Assembly (NCBI GenBank): GCA_002387565.1
Contig: DGJT01000012.1
Location: 1-27,436 of the forward strand
Direction: 5' to 3'
Source of the DNA: Akkermansiaceae bacterium UBA4589
GTDB taxonomy: Bacteria; Verrucomicrobiota; Verrucomicrobiia; Verrucomicrobiales; Akkermansiaceae
DNA length: 27,436 nt
Shown here: positions 21,763 to 27,436 of the stretch, in pieces
Layout: every line of letters begins with the position of its first letter
Numbering within the stretch: position 1 is the stretch's first letter
Position numbers and translations under genes: made by a program
The notes under the pieces: generated by a model
The model's input: the letters and a program-made list of their open reading frames with translations, nothing else
What the model was told of the DNA's origin: nothing
Database searches by the model: none

Positions 21763-22479
21763 ATGAAACCAGTTGTTCAATTAGCGCAAGCTCCCATGAT
21801 TAATGGTCATGATCTGTTTTTGCATGAGCATGATGGCTCTTATTATCTTAAAACTAATTTAAATAATGTAGCATCTACATTTGCTAACAAGACGGCTCAA
21901 GTACTAGCTGAGTTAGCTTGTGCTCCTATCACTCAAGCCAAACAACCTAAAGTCTTTTTCTTAGGTTTAGGTTTGGGAAATGCAGTGGCTGCTGTAGGCA
22001 AGTTTCTGCCGCAAAAAGGAGGTAAATGGTTTGTGTATGAACCTAGTCAAGATTTGGTAGATTGGCATGGTAGGTTTCTGCCTGAATCAGTACTTAATAG
22101 TGACCCTAGAATTGAGTTATTAGATGCTAATAAGAGTATTTTTCAGGCCTTAGTTCAGCCATCACAACCCAAACACCATGCTGTGGTGATTGATTATCAT
22201 GCGATTGAAACCTTTGATAGTTATTTTGAAGTCGAGGATGAGAGCTTGTTGCAAGTGATATCAGACAGCCTTATTTCGGGTGGTATTTTAGCGATTTTAG
22301 TGCCTCGTGTAGACAAAAACTTGACCAAGGCTCTCCAGCGTTGTGGTTTTAGTATAGCTATTGAGAAAGCGCCTCTTTCTGAAAAATCATCACGTTGTGA
22401 TAGTGTGGTGTTAGCGATTAAAGGTCGCTATGAAAAAAAATCAAACTCAAGACCAAATAGAGGTCGTTCTAGAAATTAA
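21763..22479 (+). CDS. Spermidine-synthase-like SAM/Rossmann-fold protein
   Basis: 238 aa with a class-I methyltransferase/spermidine-synthase fold: VFFLGLGLGNAVAAVGKFLP (64-83) is the glycine-rich nucleotide-binding loop, VYEP (91-94) carries the acidic residue after strand 2, and AVVIDYHAIETFD corresponds to the strand 4 region. Sequence similarity to true polyamine synthases is weak and the substrate is unknown. The C-terminus is a basic, probably flexible tail (KKSNSRPNRGRSRN). It precedes rseP by 18 nt and is probably in the same operon. Confidence 0.72.
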   Translation: MKPVVQLAQAPMINGHDLFLHEHDGSYYLKTNLNNVASTFANKTAQVLAELACAPITQAKQPKVFFLGLGLGNAVAAVGKFLPQKGGKWFVYEPSQDLVDWHGRFLPESVLNSDPRIELLDANKSIFQALVQPSQPKHHAVVIDYHAIETFDSYFEVEDESLLQVISDSLISGGILAILVPRVDKNLTKALQRCGFSIAIEKAPLSEKSSRCDSVVLAIKGRYEKKSNSRPNRGRSRN

Positions 22480-22497
22480 TTCTATACCTTTTTTCTT

Positions 22498-23949
22498 ATG
22501 ATTATTATCAGTATATTTTTTGTTCTTATTCTATTTAGCTTTATTATATTCACGCATGAATTAGGGCATTTTTTGGCGGCTCGTTGGAGAGGGCTTTATG
22601 TGGATAGATTTCAAATTGGTTTTGGTAAACCGTTTTGGAAAAAAACAGTCGATGGTGTCCAGTATGGTTTGGCTCCGATTCCTTTTGGTGGTTTTGTGTC
22701 GTTACCACAAATGGCGAGCATGGAGACCATAGAAGGCTCTGTCGAAAATACAGATAAAGAACAATTACCAGAAATTAGCCCACTCGATAAAATCATTGTC
22801 GCTTTTGCAGGGCCGTTATTTAGCTTTTTAACCGCGGTGCTCTTTGCGGTGATTGTTTTTTTCTGTGGTAAGCCAGATGCGCTTTATCAAGAAACGAGAA
22901 TCGGCTACGTGCAGGAAGGTTCTCCTGCAGCTCAAGCAGGCTTGCAAGCAGGGGATGATATTTTAGAGATTGATGATACAGCGGTTGAAGGTTTCTTTGG
23001 CTCTCTTAAGTCAGTACGCGAGCTAATTATCTTAGGCATGGAAAGGCAGACCAAATTTCTTGTGCAGCGCGGTGATGAGCAACTAACCTTGTATGCTGAT
23101 CCTGCTTTTGAGGAAAAAGCTTGGTATCAACGTGACGGGGTGAGGCAGGTAGGTATCGCTCCAGCTCAACCACTCGTTATTGCCGCAGTGAACCAAAATA
23201 ACAGTCCCGCGCAATTAGCAGGTTTGCAGGCTGGAGATGAAATTGTGTCGATAGACGGGCAAGCTATTTATAGTTTTGCGGTATTTAGTGATAAGCTGAA
23301 TCAACATTATGCAGAATCAGGAGAGCCTCAGTTATTGGCTTTAGGCTATGAGCGTGATGGTCTGCTATTAAGCACAAGCTTAGTCCCACAAAAACCTATT
23401 TATCCAGAATCGATAGAGACGCCGATGATTGGCATTACTTGGCAAAACTATATCACCAGAGGTATCGTGTACCCCAGTATTGCGGAGCAATTAAAAGATG
23501 GCTTTTTAATGATATTTAGAAGCATGCAGGTCATCTCTAATAAGAATAATCACATGTCAGTGGCGCATTTCTCTGGGCCTGTTGGTATCGTAGGTGATTT
23601 AGCTAGTATTTTGCAATCTCCTGATGGTTGGCGCTTTATTTTGAGCTTTATGGTGGTTATCAATGTTAATTTAATGATTTTCAATCTACTTCCGTTACCT
23701 GTGCTTGATGGCGGACACATTACTTTAGCCTTTTTGCAACTGATTAGGAAGAAGCCAGTGAGCGCTAGAGTCCTTGAACCTATTCAAAGCTTTTGTGCCT
23801 TATTGCTCATTGGTTTTATGATATTTATCACCACTAAAGATGTAGGGGATAATGTCAATGGTTGGCTAGACAAGCTTAAGAAACAAGCACCTCAGGAGCA
23901 AAACGAAGCTATTAAAGCCGCAGATATCAAATTTGCCGCTCCTCAATAG
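22498..23949 (+). CDS. rseP: Site-2 zinc metalloprotease RseP
   Basis: Intramembrane protease of the RseP/RIP family that cleaves anti-sigma factors and leftover signal peptides. The zinc site is HELGH (20-24) in the first TM helix, with the third ligand in LDGGH (402-406) in a late TM helix. Two PDZ domains lie between them (about 134-200 and 226-295, each with the AGLQAGDxI motif), and four hydrophobic segments are visible. The 483 aa are slightly longer than E. coli RseP (about 450), mostly because of the region 70-95 and a hydrophilic C-terminal tail. dxr, the frequent neighbour, is absent. The next gene starts 1 nt after its stop. Confidence 0.93.
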   Translation: MIIISIFFVLILFSFIIFTHELGHFLAARWRGLYVDRFQIGFGKPFWKKTVDGVQYGLAPIPFGGFVSLPQMASMETIEGSVENTDKEQLPEISPLDKIIVAFAGPLFSFLTAVLFAVIVFFCGKPDALYQETRIGYVQEGSPAAQAGLQAGDDILEIDDTAVEGFFGSLKSVRELIILGMERQTKFLVQRGDEQLTLYADPAFEEKAWYQRDGVRQVGIAPAQPLVIAAVNQNNSPAQLAGLQAGDEIVSIDGQAIYSFAVFSDKLNQHYAESGEPQLLALGYERDGLLLSTSLVPQKPIYPESIETPMIGITWQNYITRGIVYPSIAEQLKDGFLMIFRSMQVISNKNNHMSVAHFSGPVGIVGDLASILQSPDGWRFILSFMVVINVNLMIFNLLPLPVLDGGHITLAFLQLIRKKPVSARVLEPIQSFCALLLIGFMIFITTKDVGDNVNGWLDKLKKQAPQEQNEAIKAADIKFAAPQ

Positions 23950-23950
23950 T

Positions 23951-25072
23951 ATGTCAAACAAGCCTGTTATTTACTGCTTGAGTGCAAGTTTTGGGCATGG
24001 GCATACTACTGCTGCTAAAAATTTAGCTCAATACTTAGCGAAAGAGGGCGTAGGCAGTCAAGTCACGCATCTTGACCCTTGTTCAGAGGTGGCGCCAAAG
24101 CTGAGTTGGATTCTGAATAAACTGTATAGGTTTGCCACTATTTACACGCCGTTTATTTGGAGGCGCCTGTACCATGTAACTGAAAACTGTAATTTATCAC
24201 ATCTATGGTTTCCTGGGATTAAAAAAATCAAACAGAATTTAAGAGATAAAGTGATCGTAGATTTAGAGCAAGGTAATCAAGTCGTTATCATTAGTACTTA
24301 TCCTATTTACGCTTACTGGTTGCAAAAAATTCGCAGAAAATATCCAGATAAAATTGAGGTGCATACACTCATTACTGATTCTTTACACATTAATAATACT
24401 TGGCTTAAAGCTAAACAAGACAGCTTACTCGTCACCGATAAATACACGGCACGTAGAATTAATATAAGCAAAACGAGGGTTGATAGCCTGCATGTGACAG
24501 GGTTTCCTGTGTCGGAGAAGTTTTTTGAGTTAACTCCTCTATCTGGAGATGCTCCTATGGCGTCATTTGATATTTTGTTTTTCGCTAATCGTAGTGAAAA
24601 AGAGTCGTTAGCCTTATGCGAGGCTATATTCTCCTTAAATGTCGATATGCCTATTAACCTCACGATGGTATTAGGTGAAAATTTTAAACGACTTTATAAG
24701 GCATGTGAAGCTTTCAAAAAGGAGCACCCAGGCAAGGTGAAACTCAAGACATGGACCAAAAAAGTACCAGAACTCATGAGTCAGCATCACCTAGTTTTAG
24801 CTAAAGCAGGGGGAGCGACTGTGCATGAAGCTATCGCTGCTCAATGTCCGATGTTAGTGTGTGATTTAGTTCCTGGTCAAGAAGAGGGGAATTTAGAATT
24901 ACTTGAGCGTATCGGTGCTGGGCACCTAGCGAATACTCCTATGTTATTGCGTTTGGCCGTTGAAGAGTTATTAAAAGATGATGCTAAAGCTTGGCGCGTG
25001 ATGAAGCAATCGCTAGCTAACTATCAAGCTCCTAAATCAGTAGAGGTTGTGACAAAGCTCATCCAAAACTAA
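23951..25072 (+). CDS. GT28/MGDG-synthase-like glycosyltransferase
   Basis: Family with plant-type MGDG synthase and MurG folds, transferring a sugar from a nucleotide donor to diacylglycerol or a related lipid; peripheral inner-membrane enzyme. The N-terminus shows IYCLSASFGHGHTTAAKN (7-24), matching the acceptor-side GxGH loop. The C-terminal domain has AGGAT (286-290) and DLVPGQEEGN (305-314), the donor-binding signature of this group. The ATG at 23951 is taken as start; the open frame begins earlier, inside rseP, at a TTG (23933). The length of 373 aa is typical. The acceptor is unknown; glycolipid synthesis is the best guess. Confidence 0.87.
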   Translation: MSNKPVIYCLSASFGHGHTTAAKNLAQYLAKEGVGSQVTHLDPCSEVAPKLSWILNKLYRFATIYTPFIWRRLYHVTENCNLSHLWFPGIKKIKQNLRDKVIVDLEQGNQVVIISTYPIYAYWLQKIRRKYPDKIEVHTLITDSLHINNTWLKAKQDSLLVTDKYTARRINISKTRVDSLHVTGFPVSEKFFELTPLSGDAPMASFDILFFANRSEKESLALCEAIFSLNVDMPINLTMVLGENFKRLYKACEAFKKEHPGKVKLKTWTKKVPELMSQHHLVLAKAGGATVHEAIAAQCPMLVCDLVPGQEEGNLELLERIGAGHLANTPMLLRLAVEELLKDDAKAWRVMKQSLANYQAPKSVEVVTKLIQN

Positions 25073-25110
25073 GCTTGCTTTTTAAGAGAGGGTTATAGAT
25101 ATAAAGAGTA

Positions 25111-26262
25111 GTGAAAGAGCAACTTGAGCAATTTGAATTTTGGGCTACTGAAGTTATCTTTGGTCGTATCAAGGGCTTAAGAGCTAGATTGCTTTGTATT
25201 TTTTTGCGTGGGGTTTCTTGGATTTTTTATGTGGGAGTAAAAATTCGACTCTACCTCTACCGTCATCGCATCAAGCCTAGTCAAGCAGCCGGAGTATTGA
25301 CTATTAGTGTAGGAAATATTACAGCGGGGGGAACCGGTAAAACCCCTGTGGTTGAAATGCTCGCTAAGCAACTAAGAGCTCAAGGCAAACGTGTTGCTAT
25401 TTTAAGTCGAGGTTATAAAAGTCATGCGCTTAAAAAGCCTCAAACCCTATGGTCAGAAAAGACAGGACTTAGTGAAGAAGATCTGCCTAAAATAGTCAGT
25501 GATGGTGAACAGGTCTATTTAGGTCCTAAATATGCAGGTGATGAACCTTACATGTTGGCTAAAAATCTTGATGGTGTAGCAGTGTTAGTAGATAAGAAGA
25601 GAACTAAGGCCGCTCAATTTGCAATTAAATACCTAAAATCTGATGTGTTACTACTTGATGACGGGATGCAGTACTTGGATTTACACCATGATTTTGATGT
25701 AGTTTTGGTAGATGCTAATTATCCATATGGTACAGGCTTCATGTTGCCAAGGGGTACATTGCGTGAACCTGCTCCTCATTTGCGCCGCGCCACCCATATA
25801 TTAGTCACTAAGTCTGGTGGGCAGGTGCATCAAGATTTGAATGAGCAACTTAGAAAGTACAACCCTTGTGCTATGCTCATGACGAGTTCACATCATGAGC
25901 AATACTTGCAAGAAGTGCATGGTGACCAACAACTGCCGCTGAGCTACTTACAAGGTAAGCATGTGATTGCAGTGAGTGGGATTGCTTACCCTATGAGTTT
26001 TGAAGAAAAACTGGAAAAATTAGGTGCTGACATTATTGCGACAAGGCGCTTTGTGGATCACCATGAATACACACTTAAAGAGGTGAATAAGATTGCTCAG
26101 TTAGCTGCAGATCAAGGTGCTGATGCGATTATTATGACTGAGAAAGATGCGGTAAAATTCCCTAAACCCAGTCACCTAGATTTGCCTTTATTTTATTTGC
26201 GTATTGAAATTGATGTCTTTGATGGACAAGAACCATTACAAAAGTGGATCAATAGCCTTTAA
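25111..26262 (+). CDS. lpxK: Tetraacyldisaccharide (lipid A) 4'-kinase
   Basis: Phosphorylates the 4' position of the lipid A precursor disaccharide, at the inner membrane. The N-terminal hydrophobic segment (about 26-50) anchors the protein. The P-loop is GNITAGGTGKTP (68-79). SRGY (99-102), GDEP (143-146) and DDGMQ (183-187) are typical LpxK motifs. At 383 aa it is longer than E. coli LpxK (about 328), with extra sequence before GDEP. The start is GTG at 25111; no better ATG is present before the anchor. Its stop codon overlaps the stop of the convergent LpxR-like gene. Confidence 0.95.
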   Translation: MKEQLEQFEFWATEVIFGRIKGLRARLLCIFLRGVSWIFYVGVKIRLYLYRHRIKPSQAAGVLTISVGNITAGGTGKTPVVEMLAKQLRAQGKRVAILSRGYKSHALKKPQTLWSEKTGLSEEDLPKIVSDGEQVYLGPKYAGDEPYMLAKNLDGVAVLVDKKRTKAAQFAIKYLKSDVLLLDDGMQYLDLHHDFDVVLVDANYPYGTGFMLPRGTLREPAPHLRRATHILVTKSGGQVHQDLNEQLRKYNPCAMLMTSSHHEQYLQEVHGDQQLPLSYLQGKHVIAVSGIAYPMSFEEKLEKLGADIIATRRFVDHHEYTLKEVNKIAQLAADQGADAIIMTEKDAVKFPKPSHLDLPLFYLRIEIDVFDGQEPLQKWINSL

Positions 26263-27266
26263 AAAGAATAAGTGACATTAAGGTTGGCCATTTTAGAAGG
26301 AAGTCTCTGAGTTGAATACGCATCAGTAGTCTCCATGTAACTTAGAGTAATGAGCCAATTCGCGCATTGATACTTAAGTCCTGCTGAGCCTCTAAATACT
26401 AAAGGCTCTCTTGTATTACCGGTATCATTATTATGGAACCACGAGCCATCAAGAGTGACATCATGTGCTACGAAGTATTCAGAAAAATATGAAAACAGTG
26501 ACAGACTGTGACCTTTGCTCATCGAGGATGGTGTGATAAATCCAGTTGAATTAACAAAGGGAAGAGTAAAAGGATCTGTATCACCCCATATTTCATACTG
26601 AATCCCCAGAGTAGCGATAGCTTGAGTCCTGAAATTGCCGGCTTCGAGTATCACTCCAGGAGTTATAGATGCTCGTTCACTTAGTTTTATATTTTGTAAA
26701 TGAGACCAGCTGAGCCCAAGGGTGGCTTCGCTAGGTATTTCATTATCCCAGCCATTAAATTTGGCTGATTTAGTGATGTCATGGATGCTGTCTTGGATTT
26801 TTTCTCCCATGGCAGGAGAGCCTGTAGCACCTAGAGTGAATCCCAGAACACTTTGGTGCTTAGAGCTCTGGCCAATCAAGGCGGTTTGTATGCCTATCCA
26901 CGCCGCGTAGCGCCGCTCACCTACTGGTTGAGTGTAACTGCTTGGTGTTTCAGGCGTAAACAGCATGTGTGTGAGTGAGTAGCCAAGATTGGTACTATAA
27001 CTGGTATTATAGATAGAGGTGAGAGGCTCTAAGAATCGAGTGAAGGCATTAAACTCATCGATAGATTGCGTGTAAGCAATTCTAACTCCACTGGTGTAAT
27101 CTTTGTCCTTAATAGAGGGTGAATCATTTTCTACCCAAAGAGAGAGTGATTGGTTGGTCGATAAACTGTTGTCTTGAGACAGACTTAAATGTGTAAAATA
27201 GCTTGAAAAAATGACAACAAGGAGAGATTGCTTTAGAAGAATTCTTAGAAGTTTTATCACTTTCAT
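26259..27266 (-). CDS. LpxR-like outer-membrane lipid A 3'-O-deacylase (DUF2219)
   Basis: Outer-membrane beta-barrel enzyme family removing the 3'-linked acyloxyacyl chain from lipid A. A signal peptide occupies about residues 1-31 (MKVIKLLRILLKQSL...). The catalytic residues of Salmonella LpxR are matched: VENDS (45-49, with Asn-Asp), KDYTSG (55-60) and IQDSIHD (157-163, with the His). GERRYAAW (117-124) and NGWDNEIPSE (171-180) are also characteristic. The last residue is Phe, as in OM barrels. Start set at 27266 (336 residues); the frame reaches 27302. It is convergent with lpxK, overlapping by 3 nt at the stop codons with no terminator. Some DUF2219 proteins may act on other lipids. Confidence 0.85.
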   Translation of the reverse strand: MKVIKLLRILLKQSLLVVIFSSYFTHLSLSQDNSLSTNQSLSLWVENDSPSIKDKDYTSGVRIAYTQSIDEFNAFTRFLEPLTSIYNTSYSTNLGYSLTHMLFTPETPSSYTQPVGERRYAAWIGIQTALIGQSSKHQSVLGFTLGATGSPAMGEKIQDSIHDITKSAKFNGWDNEIPSEATLGLSWSHLQNIKLSERASITPGVILEAGNFRTQAIATLGIQYEIWGDTDPFTLPFVNSTGFITPSSMSKGHSLSLFSYFSEYFVAHDVTLDGSWFHNNDTGNTREPLVFRGSAGLKYQCANWLITLSYMETTDAYSTQRLPSKMANLNVTYSF

Positions 27267-27314
27267 GCATTTAAAAGTAGATTTTTTTAAAATGCTTGTC
27301 AAGGTAAGATAAAA

Positions 27315-27436
27315 TGCCTAGATTATCTGCGTTGATGAACTTAGCTTCTTTTTATAAATCTAGAACTTTTAAAATTGTAGCGAGTATAGCGCTGCTACAA
27401 TTAACGATAGCCCCAGGTATTCAGTTCATAGGTTGG
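27315..27436 (+). CDS. Start of a plus-strand gene cut by the window edge
   Basis: From ATG at 27315 a frame stays open to the end of the window (40 codons). It begins MPRLSALMNLASFYK and has a hydrophobic stretch (about 20-38, KIVASIALLQLTIAPGIQF) that could be a signal peptide or membrane anchor. AAGG lies 8 nt before the ATG, one of the few Shine-Dalgarno-like leaders here. Product unknown; too short for certainty. Confidence 0.5.

Overview
The window is a moderately A+T-rich stretch of a Gram-negative, didermic bacterial chromosome. The gene set includes lipid A/Kdo genes, a PEP-CTERM protein, tandem PilT ATPases, an MGDG-synthase-like glycosyltransferase, and start codons almost without Shine-Dalgarno motifs. 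Together these suggest the PVC superphylum, most likely Verrucomicrobiota (Opitutae-like). That placement is inference, because no rRNA lies in the window.

Layout. 1-2770 (minus): rpmH-rnpA-tkt, ending in a clear intrinsic terminator. 3012-9040 (plus): GNAT acetyltransferase, aroK, two PilT-type ATPases, a small O6-alkylguanine-DNA alkyltransferase and priA. 9041-12210: an accessory-looking zone holding a PEP-CTERM protein, mosaic repeats, a Phd/ParE-type toxin-antitoxin pair and nth, with a second broken copy of the nth 3' end on the far side of the toxin-antitoxin pair. 12486-16498: gnd (minus), then pgsA and htpG (plus). 16499-21612 (minus): repeats, waaA, a conserved unknown, acpP, a two-TM protein, a LysM protein with a degenerate L,D-transpeptidase domain, and a HIT protein. 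21763-26262 (plus): a spermidine-synthase-like protein, rseP, a GT28/MGDG-type glycosyltransferase and lpxK. 26259-27266 (minus): an LpxR-like outer-membrane lipid A deacylase, followed by the start of a plus-strand gene cut by the window edge.

Functional theme. Much of the window serves the envelope: Kdo transfer (waaA), lipid A 4'-kinase (lpxK), lipid A deacylation (lpxR), phospholipid synthesis (pgsA, acpP), glycolipid synthesis (GT28), site-2 protease (rseP) and type IV pilus retraction. tkt and gnd cover the pentose phosphate pathway.

Most unusual signal. A family of short structured repeats is scattered between genes (about 9041-9300, 10120-10345, 12400-12435, 16530-16612). It is also inserted twice, in frame, inside waaA (about 17477-17690 and 18157-18314), adding roughly 120 residues to an otherwise intact Kdo transferase. 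Hairpin arms differ between copies by compensating changes. In one module the coding copy has a sense codon where the intergenic copy has an in-frame stop. This resembles in principle the Rickettsia palindromic elements, but I do not recognise the family. A second repeat family sits on gene 3' ends and has left extra copies of the nth and waaA ends downstream.
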